The translations under genes and the position numbers were made by a program. The notes beneath the pieces were generated by a model. It was given only the letters and a program-made list of their open reading frames with translations, did not search any database and was not told the DNA's origin. From assembly GCA_029224185.1 (NCBI GenBank), contig CM055194.1, positions 23,679,674 to 23,743,673 on the forward strand: 64,000 nt of DNA, in the 5' to 3' direction. The stretch is from Karalla daura. Lineage: Eukaryota > Chordata > Actinopteri > Chaetodontiformes > Leiognathidae. Numbering within the stretch: the first letter of the stretch is position 1; every line of letters begins with the position of its first letter. Positions 1-9,458 of this stretch are shown one piece after another.

Positions 1-372
1 TTGAAGGTATGTAAATGAGTAAACTAATTGGACCAGTGTTACATCCCACTGGTCACATGAAGTGGCAGACTGGTTTCATACCCATCCCAGGATGGTATCA
101 AACCTCCTCTCCTCTTCCTCCCCCTTCCTCCACCCCACTGAGGAGTTCTGAGGGTCTCTTTTCTGAAAGAAAATCACTGAAAGAGTATTTCATGTTTTTC
201 GTGTTAACGCGATAACTCAAACACCATTTGGATTTGACTTTTGATATTTAGCAGACGCATTCATGGCTCACAGAGGAAGAACTGATTCCGTTTTCACGCA
301 TTTCTGATTGTACGTTTGGCCACAAGGGGCAGCGCTATGGTTGAAACATTACATTTGTGCTTTTATCTCCAG

Positions 373-537
373 GCCGATCAATGTCACGGATTGTTCAATC
401 GCACCTCGGGGTGTTCGGACCCAGAGGATCTCCACGGTATTACAAAAAAGGTCATTTACGCATTGACCTCCTATTTCCTACCAGAAGACTACGTCGATAT
501 TTTATATAAAGTCTATGTGGTGGCGAAACAGAAATGA
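373..537 (+). CDS. Candidate terminal exon of a small secreted-protein gene (copy A, orphan in window)
   Basis: A strong splice acceptor (pyrimidine-rich, ending tttatctccag) is followed by 54 open codons in phase 0 and a TGA. The peptide starts ADQCHGLFNRTSGC and ends KVYVVAKQK, with two cysteines and one N-R-T glycosylation sequon. It is identical in copy B (6459-6623). If it is a real exon, its signal-peptide exon would lie in a unit upstream of the window. No family is recognised. It could be an accidental ORF next to a cryptic acceptor, and identity between young duplicates is not evidence of selection. Confidence 0.3.
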   Translation, partial: ADQCHGLFNRTSGCSDPEDLHGITKKVIYALTSYFLPEDYVDILYKVYVVAKQK

Positions 538-1020
538 CTGATTGGTTTGATTAGTTTTGGTCAGATTAATGAACTGGATTAGTTTGATTAGTCTGCCTTT
601 GACTGACTGATGTCGGAGGACGTGCATGGGAGGATTCAAAGCTGAAAGCTGGAGACTTCATACAGTGAGATGGTTCCACAGAGTTGCTGTCTTCTGCTTT
701 TAAAAGCAGGACTCAGAACTTTTTTTTTTTTATCATTTTTTAAACATTTGTTTTGTTTTGTTTTAATCAGTATTGATCTGCTACTTTGGAGTGGTGAACA
801 GTTTATGAGTGAACTTTCTACAGTGAGCTTATCATTCAACTGTATTGTTTATTTATATTGATCTATACTATTTATTTACCTACTGTCTTTACTAATGGCT
901 TCATAATGTGGGACAGCCCCAAACACTGAGTTTATGGTCTACATCAGGGCTGTAACGAGCTGTAGTTTTCTGTAGACGTCCCATAAACATTTACTTTACA
1001 TCTAATTTGTTTTTTAGTAA

Positions 1021-1111
1021 CCATAGGTGTGCAGCAGGTGTGCATCCTTCAGTGACTGGGAGGAAACCGGAGGCCCCGGAGTAAACCCAGATGTCCACAG
1101 GGACGTTGTGT
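1021..1111. repeat. L2-like LINE 3'-tail fragment, copy A
   Basis: Contains the phrase ctgggaggaaaccggag followed by ccccggagtaaaccca, which matches the conserved 3' segment of fish L2/CR1-type non-LTR elements (gggaggaaaccggagnacccgga...). The same fragment is in copy B at 7153-7243. Confidence 0.5.
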
Positions 1112-1196
1112 CTACAGAGGTTGTTATTTTAGATGTGATGTAATGTTAATTATTGGTTTTTAATGTTGATTTGTTATTTATTTGGTATTTTTTATT

Positions 1197-1606
1197 GATG
1201 TGTGGTGTGTTGTATTGTGTTGTGTGTGTGTAAATGTGTGTGGGGGGGTGTGTGGTTGTGGGGGGGGTGAGATGTGTATGTGTGGGGGGGGGGTGAATGT
1301 GTGTGTGTGTGTGTGGGGGTGAGATGTGTATGTGTGGGCGGGGGTGGGATGTGTATGTGTGTGGGGGGGGTGAGATGTGTATGTGTGGGTGGGGGTGGGA
1401 TGTGTATGTGTGGGGGGGGGGGGTGAGATGTGTATGTGTGGGTGGGGGTGGGATGTGTATGTGTGGGGGGGGTGAGATGTGTATGTGTGGGCGGGGGTGG
1501 GATGTGTATGTGTGTGGGGGGGGTGAGATGTGTATGTGGGGGTGGGATGTGTATGTGTGGGGGGGGGTGGGATGTGTATGTGTGTGTGTGGGGGGGGGAT
1601 GTGTAT

Positions 1607-1637
<31 letters not shown>

Positions 1638-1807
1638 GGGGGGGGTGTGGGCGTGTGGGCTGTGTGTGGGGGGGCCCCGCACACACACACGATGTGTGTG
1701 TGGGGGGGGGGATGTGGGGTATGGGGGGGTAGGATGTGTGGGGGGGTAGGGGGGTGTGTGGGGTGTGTGTGGGGAGGGGGGGTATATGGGGTGTGTGGGG
1801 GGGGTGT
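1197..1807 (+). repeat. GT-rich minisatellite with G-runs, copy A
   Basis: Degenerate tandem array built from a 25-28-bp unit of the form gggatgtgtatgtgtgggtg or ggtgagatgtgtatgtgtgg, with G-runs of 5-25 bases between units. The plus strand is almost entirely G and T with sparse A. Repeated G-runs give strong G-quadruplex potential. Long ORFs in several frames on both strands here are only a product of low complexity. Confidence 0.95.
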
Positions 1808-1879
1808 TTTTTTTTTTGTTTTTTTTATTTTATTTTATTTTTTTTAATTTTTTTTAGGATTTTTTTTATTTTTTTTGGA
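1807..1879 (-). repeat. A-rich tail (minus strand) abutting coiled-coil ORF, copy A
   Basis: T-rich on the plus strand, hence A-rich on the minus strand, and placed about 20 bp past the stop codon of the coiled-coil ORF. It contains several AATAAA hexamers. With the lack of introns, it resembles the poly(A) remnant of a retroposed copy. An independent A-rich tract is possible. Confidence 0.6.
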
Positions 1880-1901
1880 CCTCACTGAGGTTGGAGCTGA
1901 G

Positions 1902-3332
1902 CTACCGGAACCAGTGGAAGAAGCCTCTGTTCCTCGTCTCGAGCTGCCGCCTCAGTGCGTCGTTCTGGCGACTCAAGGATCTCATCTCCTTCTCCACAAA
2001 GTTGTTGTACCTGGCCTCGATGTCGCCTCGTTCCTGAATTTGTTGCTGGACCTTTTGCAGGACCTGCGTCATCGACCTGGCCTCTCTCTTAATCGCCTCC
2101 TCCGTGGTCTGCAGCTTCTTCTTCACCTTCTCCAGCTCTTTTTCTAGGACCTGATTTTTTTCCACTGCAGCCTCATATGCCTGTGCCAGATCGCTATTCT
2201 GGCTCTCCCGCTCTTTGTTTTCCTCCTCTCTATCCGGGAGCTTCAGAGAGACTTGGGCCAGGAGCTCAGGCTCCTGCTGCATCTTCTGCTTCACCTCCTC
2301 CTGCCCTGCTTCCAGATCTCCAACCTGTTGCTTTGCAGAAGCGTTCTCCGCTTGCAGAGTCTCGATCAGACTCGTCTTGTCCTCGACGTCACTCTGAGGT
2401 TGGAAGACTTTGAATTCCTCCAAACCGCTTTCGGTGTCTTGGACTTGACGCTGCGCCTCCTGGAGCTCCTCCTCCAGCCTCTGAATTCTTCTGCTGTCAG
2501 ACTCTTTTTCGTCCGTCATCAGACAATATTTGAACTCAAAGTCGTTGCGCTCTTGCCGAGTCTTTTCCAGCTCCTGAGAGACTTGAAGCAAAGCTTCTTC
2601 TGCTTCATGCAACCGTTTCCTGATCTGCTCGTCCCAACCCTCAGCCCTGTCGTCGGCAGACTCCTTTCCTTCAGTCACTGCATGATATTTGCATTCGAAG
2701 TTGTTGCGTTCTTCCTGAGTCTTCTCCAGCTCCTGAGAGAGTTGAAGGAAAGTCTCATCTTTACGCTTCAAGACTTCTTCTGCTTCATGCAACTGTTTCT
2801 TGATCTGCTCAAGTTCTGTTTCCAGGGCCTGATTTCTAACCTTGGTGGATTCATTTTCTAGAGTTTTCTCTTCATATTCTAACTGAAATGAACCCTGTTG
2901 GTGCTCTGCGTTGCTGAGCACCTTCTGTACGTTTTGAAGCTCACGCAGCATCTCCTCATTTCTAATGCGGAGCTCCTCGTTTTCCTTGCACACAGACTCG
3001 AATTTATTGTGCAGGTCTTCCGCGTTTTGGTGTAACTCCTCTTTGCTTTGCTTGAGGATTTCAATGTTTTCTACCAGGGCCTTATTTTGATCGGTTAACT
3101 CATTAATTTGGACAGTTAAACCCTCTATTTGTATGGTTTGAGCCTCGGTCTCAAGCTGTAGGGCTCTTTTCTTCTTGTTTTTTGAGTATTTGACTTTTTT
3201 GGTGAGTTCCTCCACAGTTTGACGGAGGTAGTATGTCTGTTGGCGGAGTTCCTCGTTTTCCTTGACGAGGAGGGTGGAATCGTCCAGTTGTCTGACTGTT
3301 TTGAGAGTAACGTTTTGCTTCTCCTTACTCAT
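1902..3332 (-). CDS. Intronless long coiled-coil protein, copy A
   Basis: A single 476-codon ORF begins MSKEKQNVTLKTVRQ and ends FFHWFR. Almost all of it is Glu/Gln/Lys/Leu-rich heptad-like sequence typical of a parallel alpha-helical coiled coil (about residues 10-300 and 325-470, broken near a Phe/Pro-containing patch at 307-316). An internal duplication is visible: residues 180-225 and 240-278 share the pattern LHEAEE, QELEKT, ERN-F-KY and KES. No signal peptide, membrane segment or catalytic motif is seen. The aromatic C-terminus (GFFHWFR) is unusual for a coiled coil. Against the second copy (8028-9458) I count two base differences, one silent and one changing residue 259 (Arg here, Gln there). 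The A-rich tail and absence of introns suggest a retrogene. The family is not recognised; similarity to golgins or myosin tails would be compositional. Expression is unproven. Confidence 0.7.
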   Translation of the reverse strand: MSKEKQNVTLKTVRQLDDSTLLVKENEELRQQTYYLRQTVEELTKKVKYSKNKKKRALQLETEAQTIQIEGLTVQINELTDQNKALVENIEILKQSKEELHQNAEDLHNKFESVCKENEELRIRNEEMLRELQNVQKVLSNAEHQQGSFQLEYEEKTLENESTKVRNQALETELEQIKKQLHEAEEVLKRKDETFLQLSQELEKTQEERNNFECKYHAVTEGKESADDRAEGWDEQIRKRLHEAEEALLQVSQELEKTRQERNDFEFKYCLMTDEKESDSRRIQRLEEELQEAQRQVQDTESGLEEFKVFQPQSDVEDKTSLIETLQAENASAKQQVGDLEAGQEEVKQKMQQEPELLAQVSLKLPDREEENKERESQNSDLAQAYEAAVEKNQVLEKELEKVKKKLQTTEEAIKREARSMTQVLQKVQQQIQERGDIEARYNNFVEKEMRSLSRQNDALRRQLETRNRGFFHWFR

Positions 3333-3966
3333 TTCTATGCTGTTTTCGGAACTGTAAGTACTAATAGTGTAAGCTATATCAGCGGCCGGATGTGTTGCTG
3401 TGGTTTGTATTCAGCAACTGTCTCTACGAAGTTCGTCTCTATTCTCCTACTGCAGAATGGGTCAAGGCGGACAGGCATATTCTCCCCCCCTTACATACTT
3501 TTCACATGGAGGGTGTGATGTCACAACGCCGCTTTGAAAGTTCCAAGGCAGAAGATCAAAGGCAAGGCTCTGACTGTGTTTGTTTGTTTTTGAAATGCAT
3601 GTTTGTTTTTGAAATGCACGTTTGTTTGTTTTTAAACTGCATGTTTGTTTTTGAAAATGCATTTTTTTCTACATACTCAAACATGATTAAAATCATTGAC
3701 TCATTTATTGATGCTCTCAGAGAGCATAAATTCAAACATCCATCATCAATATTAATAAATATTTCTGCAAAATACATTGTTGAATTTTAGTTTAGAATTT
3801 TATATTCAGTTTCATCATCCTAATCAATGATGACTTTGGAGACATAAGAAACTGTGCATCATTACAACCAAAGATCCTGCACAGTTTCATAACGTTCAAG
3901 CTTCACCTAAACCTACACCTCCATGAGAACATCCTACAGGTCAGTGATAAGTATAAAGACACAAGT

Positions 3967-4116
3967 ATGAGTGAAGAGATGAGAATATCAACCATGTTGT
4001 TTCTGTTCCTCAGAATGATCTTAGCAAGTCAACAAGCTCTTTCTATTGCTCTATCCATTGCTCTTTCTATCGAAATGAAACATGAGAGTTTGAGATTTGG
4101 CCAAAAGCTGCTGAAG
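3967..4116 (+). CDS. Candidate signal-peptide exon of a small secreted-protein gene (copy A)
   Basis: The ATG is followed by 50 open codons ending at a good donor (AAG|gtatat, phase 0). The N-terminus reads MSEEMRISTM, then a hydrophobic LFLFLRMILA stretch and SQQALS, like a signal peptide with cleavage near residues 23-26. Next comes an ALSI repeat and SLRFGQKLLK. A TATA-like tataaag lies about 17 bp before the ATG, so the true start may be the Met at residue 5 or 10. Phase 0 fits two downstream acceptors, 5469 (exon to TGA at 5636) and 6459 (exon to TGA at 6623, across the repeat junction), giving products near 104-105 residues. A third acceptor at 4166 is also possible. No homologue recognised. 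Confidence 0.35.
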
Positions 4117-4165
4117 GTATATTCTCCTCTCCTTCTTCTTCTTCTTCTCCTTCATCTCTTCTCAG

Positions 4166-4206
4166 TCTCGACTACACACACATGTGAAAAGCAGCGGCCT
4201 TGTTGT
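4166..4206 (+). pseudogene. Exon-like segment cut by the duplication junction
   Basis: A long pyrimidine tract ending cttctcag precedes an open segment that begins SRLHTHVKSSGLVV. In copy B the equivalent frame stays open for 27 codons to a donor (10244-10324). Here the join at 4206 replaces the rest with linker DNA and a TGA follows at once. The implied intron of 49 bp is short even for fish, so this exon is doubtful. Confidence 0.2.
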
Positions 4207-4282
4207 GTGATGTAATGTTAATTATTGGTTGATGTTGATTTGTTATTTATTTGTTATTTTTTTATATTTGAATGTATTTTTT

Positions 4283-4474
4283 ATTGATGTGTGGTGTGTT
4301 GTATTGTGTTGTGTGTGTGTAAATGTGTGTGGGGGGGTGTGTGGTTGTGGGGGGGGTGAGATGTGTATGTGTGGGGGGGGTGTATGTGTGTGTGTGTGTG
4401 GTGGGGGTGAGATGTGTATGTGTGGGTGGGGGTGGGATGTGTATGTGTGTGTGTCGGGGGGGGGGGGGTGGGAT

Positions 4475-4514
<40 letters not shown>
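4283..4514 (+). repeat. Shortened GT-rich minisatellite in the linker
   Basis: Third, shorter copy of the minisatellite, with the same leader (gatgtaatgttaattattgg at 4210-4229) and the same gggatgtgtatgtgtg units, ending in pure (TG)n. It begins within 80 bp of the end of copy A, so the duplication junction falls at the edge of a minisatellite block. Confidence 0.9.
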
Positions 4515-4516
<2 letters not shown>

Positions 4517-6086
4517 ACCGACATGGACGTTTCCAAATATTACCATTACATATATGTAACACTCCAGAAAATGCCTTTCTCAGCATAAACAATATGCACC
4601 TTTTCTGCTGAATTGTGATGCCTTTCAAAATTGTTGCAAAGAAAGAAAGATAGATAGATTGATTGATTGATTGATAATATTAGTATTAGTACTTTTATTT
4701 AACCTTCATTTATCCAGATAAAATGTCTGGGAATGACTTGAACAGACCAAAGAGAGACTAGAGGAGTTATTTGACGATGTCACGTCTAGTTGAAGCTTTA
4801 AATGTTGTATTAAGTGTTTAAACTTTTGAACTTCATGCTGTTTGTCCATCAACATCTCCACAGAAGCACCTGAGATGACATCTAATGTGCCCAGCCAAGT
4901 ATAACTGATACGCAGGCAACAAGGAGATGGAGGCCCAAGCAACGACCCTCCGGGACATCACCCACTGGTTTGTGGAGGATGCTGAGTGAGGCCAGGAGGT
5001 TGAGGTGCAGGAGGCTGCCCCTCCTCACAATAGAGCCAGCAGGAACCATAGGGCAGGTAGGGTAGGGGGAAGTGGCGGAAACCAAGGACTCCTTTTTTAC
5101 AGACTTATGAGTATTTCAAGACGCATTTGCACTTTAACTTGAGTTTCTGACTACATTATGCTCCCACTCAGCTGCAACTCGATGTCAAATATTGATTTTG
5201 TTATAACCACCATTTATTCAGCAGCTTTGCTGATAAACATGAAAACAAGGAGGCCTCATCTGTTTATTAGGAAGTAACAGATGTCCTAACTTTATTATTT
5301 AAATCATGACCATACAATGAAAGCTCAACATTATAGAAATGCAAATGATGAGGATTTTTCAGGTTTTCTGGGTTTGGTGAGTGTTGAGAATAATAAACCC
5401 AGGTCCTTGTCGGCTCCTGAGTTGTCAGAAAATGCTCAACAATCAAATCAATCTTTGCTCTTGTGCAGGTACAGACGTCTGTAGGCCTGAAGCCCTTCGA
5501 GCTTTCTGCTCTTCAGACACTCATCGATGGACAGAGGCGTTATAAAAAAGCGTACATGCTATCACGGACGTCTCTAACACTTGAGTGTCTGGTGCACTCT
5601 GGATGCAGACTGCAGAAGAGGCCTCCACGAGAGTGACAGCTCCCCGAGATCTCAGAGGCCTGAGAGGCAGGTAGGGTAGGGGGGTAACTTTTCACCTCCA
5701 TCCTCCTCAACACACCCACTGATCCATACTGGATATCAGAGAATAACACGGCCATACTACCCAGGATTCTTCCAATTACAGTTTTTCACAATCGTTCTAA
5801 CATGAACTCCTCTAAACTACCTCTGACACATTTCCAAAACTCCTCACACGGTCTGCACAACATCAGCCTGTGTGGACTATTCAATTAAATCATTTCTTGT
5901 TTGTTTGACCCAAACTGCATACAGCGGACACCTTTACAAAATGTTTTAACTTATTTTACAAACCAAGGCCAAAACAATTGACTTAAACTCACAAATTTGC
6001 AAATGCTTTCACAAGGTGTGTCAGAGCAGATAACAATATGTTCTAAATGTAACCAACAGGCTAAAGCTGAGGTGAACAGAAGCTGA
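4515..6086. other. Linker of the tandem array, single-copy in this window
   Basis: The 3' part of the linker between the two duplicated copies. It holds a GATT/GATA-type short repeat near 4645-4675, the candidate exon at 5469-5636, two gcaggtagggtaggggg motifs about 620 bp apart (5052 and 5671), and otherwise no convincing gene. If the array continues upstream it should recur there. Confidence 0.7.
5469..5636 (+). CDS. Candidate alternative terminal exon in the linker
   Basis: A good acceptor (atctttgctcttgtgcag) is followed by 55 open codons in phase 0 and a TGA. The peptide begins VQTSVGLKPFELSALQ, is rich in Arg/Lys, has two cysteines (in LECLVHSGC) and ends KRPPRE. Its phase matches the signal-peptide exon at 3967-4116, so it could be an alternative last exon to 6459-6623. 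No family recognised; it may be a chance ORF. Confidence 0.28.
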   Translation, partial: VQTSVGLKPFELSALQTLIDGQRRYKKAYMLSRTSLTLECLVHSGCRLQKRPPRE

Positions 6087-6458
6087 TTGAAGGTATGTAA
6101 ATGAGTAAACTAATTGGACCAGTGTTACATCCCACTGGTCACATGAAGTGGCAGACTGGTTTCATACCCATCCCAGGATGGTATCAAACCTCCTCTCCTC
6201 TTCCTCCCCCTTCCTCCACCCCACTGAGGAGTTCTGAGGGTCTCTTTTCTGAAAGAAAATCACTGAAAGAGTATTTCATGTTTTTCGTGTTAACGCGATA
6301 ACTCAAACACCATTTGGATTTGACTTTTGATATTTAGCAGACGCATTCATGGCTCACAGAGGAAGAACTGATTCCGTTTTCACGCATTTCTGATTGTACG
6401 TTTGGCCACAAGGGGCAGCGCTATGGTTGAAACATTACATTTGTGCTTTTATCTCCAG

Positions 6459-6623
6459 GCCGATCAATGTCACGGATTGTTCAATCGCACCTCGGGGTGT
6501 TCGGACCCAGAGGATCTCCACGGTATTACAAAAAAGGTCATTTACGCATTGACCTCCTATTTCCTACCAGAAGACTACGTCGATATTTTATATAAAGTCT
6601 ATGTGGTGGCGAAACAGAAATGA
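6459..6623 (+). CDS. Candidate terminal exon of a small secreted-protein gene (copy B)
   Basis: Identical to 373-537: acceptor tttatctccag, 54 codons in phase 0, TGA. In this window it is the only copy with a phase-compatible signal-peptide exon upstream (3967-4116), separated by a 2.3-kb intron that crosses the repeat junction. The predicted product is about 104 residues, with an N-terminal signal peptide, Cys 54 and 64, one N-glycosylation sequon and a Tyr-rich tail. Cytokine- or peptide-like size is suggestive only. Confidence 0.32.
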   Translation, partial: ADQCHGLFNRTSGCSDPEDLHGITKKVIYALTSYFLPEDYVDILYKVYVVAKQK

Positions 6624-7152
6624 CTGATTGGTTTGATTAGTTTTGGTCAGATTAATGAACTGGATTAGTTTGATTAGTCTGCCTTTGACTGACTGATGTC
6701 GGAGGACGTGCATGGGAGGATTCAAAGCTGAAAGCTGGAGACTTCATACAGTGAGACGGTTCCACAGAGTTTCTGTCTTTTATCTCCACATAAAGTGACA
6801 AAGCCACTCAGTGCTGGAGGGAAAAGCAGTGCTCAGAACTTTTCATTTTTTATTTTATTTTTTATCATTTTTTAAATATTTGTTTTGTTTTGTTTTAATC
6901 AGTATTGATCTGCTACTTTGGAGTGGTGAACAGTTTATGAGTGAACTTTCTACAGTGAGCTTATCATTCAACTGTATTGTTTATTTATATTGATCTATAC
7001 TATTTATTTACCTACTGTCTTTACTAATGGCTTCATAATGTGGGACAGCCCCAAACACTGAGTTAATGGTCTACATCAGGGCTGTAACAAGCTGTAGTTT
7101 TCTGTAGACGTCCCATGAACATTTACTTTACATCTAATTTGTTTTTTAGTAA

Positions 7153-7243
7153 CCATAGGTGTGCAGCAGGTGTGCATCCTTCAGTGACTGGGAGGAAACC
7201 GGAGGCCCCGGAGTAAACCCAGATGTCCACAGGGACGTTGTGT
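7153..7243. repeat. L2-like LINE 3'-tail fragment, copy B
   Basis: Duplicate of the L2-like fragment at 1021-1111, with the same ctgggaggaaaccggag core. Confidence 0.5.
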
Positions 7244-7328
7244 CTACAGAGGTTGTTATTTTAGATGTGATGTAATGTTAATTATTGGTTTTTAATGTTG
7301 ATTTGTTATTTATTTGGTATTTTTTATT

Positions 7329-7932
7329 GATGTGTGGTGTGTTGTATTGTGTTGTGTGTGTGTAAATGTGTGTGGGGGGGTGTGTGGTTGTGGGGGGGGT
7401 GAGATGTGTATGTGTGGGGGGGGGTGAATGTGTGTGTGTGTGTGTGGGGGTGAGATGTGTATGTGTGGGCGGGGGTGGGATGTGTATGTGTGTGGGGGGG
7501 GTGAGATGTGTATGTGTGGGTGGGGGTGGGATGTGTATGTGTGGGGGGGGGGGTGAGATGTGTATGTGTGGGTGGGGGTGGGATGTGTATGTGTGGGGGG
7601 GGTGAGATGTGTATGTGTGGGCGGGGGTGGGATGTGTATGTGTGTGGGGGGGGTGAGATGTGTATGTGGGGGTGGGATGTGTATGTGTGGGGGGGGGTGG
7701 GATGTGTATGTGTGTGTGTGGGGGGGGGATGTGTATGTGTGTGTGTGTGGGGGGGGGGGGGGGGGGGGGGATGTGGGCGTGTGGGCTGTGTGTGGGGGGG
7801 CCCCGCACACACACACGATGTGTGTGTGGGGGGGGGGATGTGGGGTATGGGGGGGTAGGATGTGTGGGGGGGTAGGGGGGTGTGTGGGGTGTGTGTGGGG
7901 AGGGGGGGTATATGGGGTGTGTGGGGGGGGTG
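7329..7932 (+). repeat. GT-rich minisatellite with G-runs, copy B
   Basis: Same array as at 1197-1807 with small differences in G-run and TG lengths; it sits immediately upstream, on the plus strand, of the T-rich tract that abuts the second coiled-coil ORF. Confidence 0.95.
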
Positions 7933-8005
7933 TTTTTTTTTTAGTTTTTTTTATTTTATTTTATTTTTTTTAATTTTTTTTAGGATTTTTTTTATTTTTT
8001 TTGGA
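7933..8005 (-). repeat. A-rich tail (minus strand) abutting coiled-coil ORF, copy B
   Basis: Duplicate of 1807-1879, again directly past the stop of the coiled-coil ORF on the minus strand. Confidence 0.6.
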
Positions 8006-8027
8006 CCTCACTGAGGTTGGAGCTGAG

Positions 8028-9458
8028 CTACCGGAACCAGTGGAAGAAGCCTCTGTTCCTCGTCTCGAGCTGCCGCCTCAGTGCGTCATTCTGGCGACTC
8101 AAGGATCTCATCTCCTTCTCCACAAAGTTGTTGTACCTGGCCTCGATGTCGCCTCGTTCCTGAATTTGTTGCTGGACCTTTTGCAGGACCTGCGTCATCG
8201 ACCTGGCCTCTCTCTTAATCGCCTCCTCCGTGGTCTGCAGCTTCTTCTTCACCTTCTCCAGCTCTTTTTCTAGGACCTGATTTTTTTCCACTGCAGCCTC
8301 ATATGCCTGTGCCAGATCGCTATTCTGGCTCTCCCGCTCTTTGTTTTCCTCCTCTCTATCCGGGAGCTTCAGAGAGACTTGGGCCAGGAGCTCAGGCTCC
8401 TGCTGCATCTTCTGCTTCACCTCCTCCTGCCCTGCTTCCAGATCTCCAACCTGTTGCTTTGCAGAAGCGTTCTCCGCTTGCAGAGTCTCGATCAGACTCG
8501 TCTTGTCCTCGACGTCACTCTGAGGTTGGAAGACTTTGAATTCCTCCAAACCGCTTTCGGTGTCTTGGACTTGACGCTGCGCCTCCTGGAGCTCCTCCTC
8601 CAGCCTCTGAATTCTTCTGCTGTCAGACTCTTTTTCGTCCGTCATCAGACAATATTTGAACTCAAAGTCGTTGCGCTCTTGCTGAGTCTTTTCCAGCTCC
8701 TGAGAGACTTGAAGCAAAGCTTCTTCTGCTTCATGCAACCGTTTCCTGATCTGCTCGTCCCAACCCTCAGCCCTGTCGTCGGCAGACTCCTTTCCTTCAG
8801 TCACTGCATGATATTTGCATTCGAAGTTGTTGCGTTCTTCCTGAGTCTTCTCCAGCTCCTGAGAGAGTTGAAGGAAAGTCTCATCTTTACGCTTCAAGAC
8901 TTCTTCTGCTTCATGCAACTGTTTCTTGATCTGCTCAAGTTCTGTTTCCAGGGCCTGATTTCTAACCTTGGTGGATTCATTTTCTAGAGTTTTCTCTTCA
9001 TATTCTAACTGAAATGAACCCTGTTGGTGCTCTGCGTTGCTGAGCACCTTCTGTACGTTTTGAAGCTCACGCAGCATCTCCTCATTTCTAATGCGGAGCT
9101 CCTCGTTTTCCTTGCACACAGACTCGAATTTATTGTGCAGGTCTTCCGCGTTTTGGTGTAACTCCTCTTTGCTTTGCTTGAGGATTTCAATGTTTTCTAC
9201 CAGGGCCTTATTTTGATCGGTTAACTCATTAATTTGGACAGTTAAACCCTCTATTTGTATGGTTTGAGCCTCGGTCTCAAGCTGTAGGGCTCTTTTCTTC
9301 TTGTTTTTTGAGTATTTGACTTTTTTGGTGAGTTCCTCCACAGTTTGACGGAGGTAGTATGTCTGTTGGCGGAGTTCCTCGTTTTCCTTGACGAGGAGGG
9401 TGGAATCGTCCAGTTGTCTGACTGTTTTGAGAGTAACGTTTTGCTTCTCCTTACTCAT
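8028..9458 (-). CDS. Intronless long coiled-coil protein, copy B
   Basis: Second copy of the 476-residue coiled-coil ORF, with the same start, internal repeat and GFFHWFR terminus. Residue 259 is Gln (CAG) where copy A has Arg (CGG), and one codon (Asn, in the QNDALRR region) differs silently. An intact frame in both copies fits either function or very recent duplication; with two changes in 1431 bp the sequence alone cannot separate these. Upstream on the minus strand (about 9459-9640) is a short region shared with copy A, including an acceptor-like cttacag just before the ATG, so a spliced 5' leader is possible. Confidence 0.7.
   Translation of the reverse strand: MSKEKQNVTLKTVRQLDDSTLLVKENEELRQQTYYLRQTVEELTKKVKYSKNKKKRALQLETEAQTIQIEGLTVQINELTDQNKALVENIEILKQSKEELHQNAEDLHNKFESVCKENEELRIRNEEMLRELQNVQKVLSNAEHQQGSFQLEYEEKTLENESTKVRNQALETELEQIKKQLHEAEEVLKRKDETFLQLSQELEKTQEERNNFECKYHAVTEGKESADDRAEGWDEQIRKRLHEAEEALLQVSQELEKTQQERNDFEFKYCLMTDEKESDSRRIQRLEEELQEAQRQVQDTESGLEEFKVFQPQSDVEDKTSLIETLQAENASAKQQVGDLEAGQEEVKQKMQQEPELLAQVSLKLPDREEENKERESQNSDLAQAYEAAVEKNQVLEKELEKVKKKLQTTEEAIKREARSMTQVLQKVQQQIQERGDIEARYNNFVEKEMRSLSRQNDALRRQLETRNRGFFHWFR

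Larger units (their letters stand above)
1..4206 (+). repeat. Tandem segmental duplication, copy A (5'-truncated by window edge)
   Basis: The first base of the window matches position 6087, and the two tracts then run in parallel. The offset is 6086 at the start, 6132 after an indel near 700-840, 6126 across the coiled-coil ORF and 6078 at the end, the shifts coming from a few indels. Large parts are identical (1-660 shows no difference by eye). Copy A ends at 4206, where it switches into sequence like that at 1135 (gatgtaatgttaattattgg). Because the window opens inside the copy, more units may lie upstream. Confidence 0.95.

Noticed and set aside
15..215. 66-residue ORF conserved in both copies (also 6101-6301)
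   Set aside because: Identity reflects the recent duplication of the whole block; the Ser/Pro-rich peptide has no recognisable feature.
1146..1847. Many long ORFs on both strands over the GT minisatellite (His/Thr/Pro or Cys/Val/Gly-rich), repeated at 7278-7973 and 4229-4628
   Set aside because: All frames are open because the DNA is low-complexity GT repeat; none has domain-like sequence.
2253..2861. 202-residue plus-strand ORF opposite the coiled-coil gene (also 8379-8987)
   Set aside because: Leu-rich shadow of the Gln/Glu/Lys-rich coding strand; no independent support.
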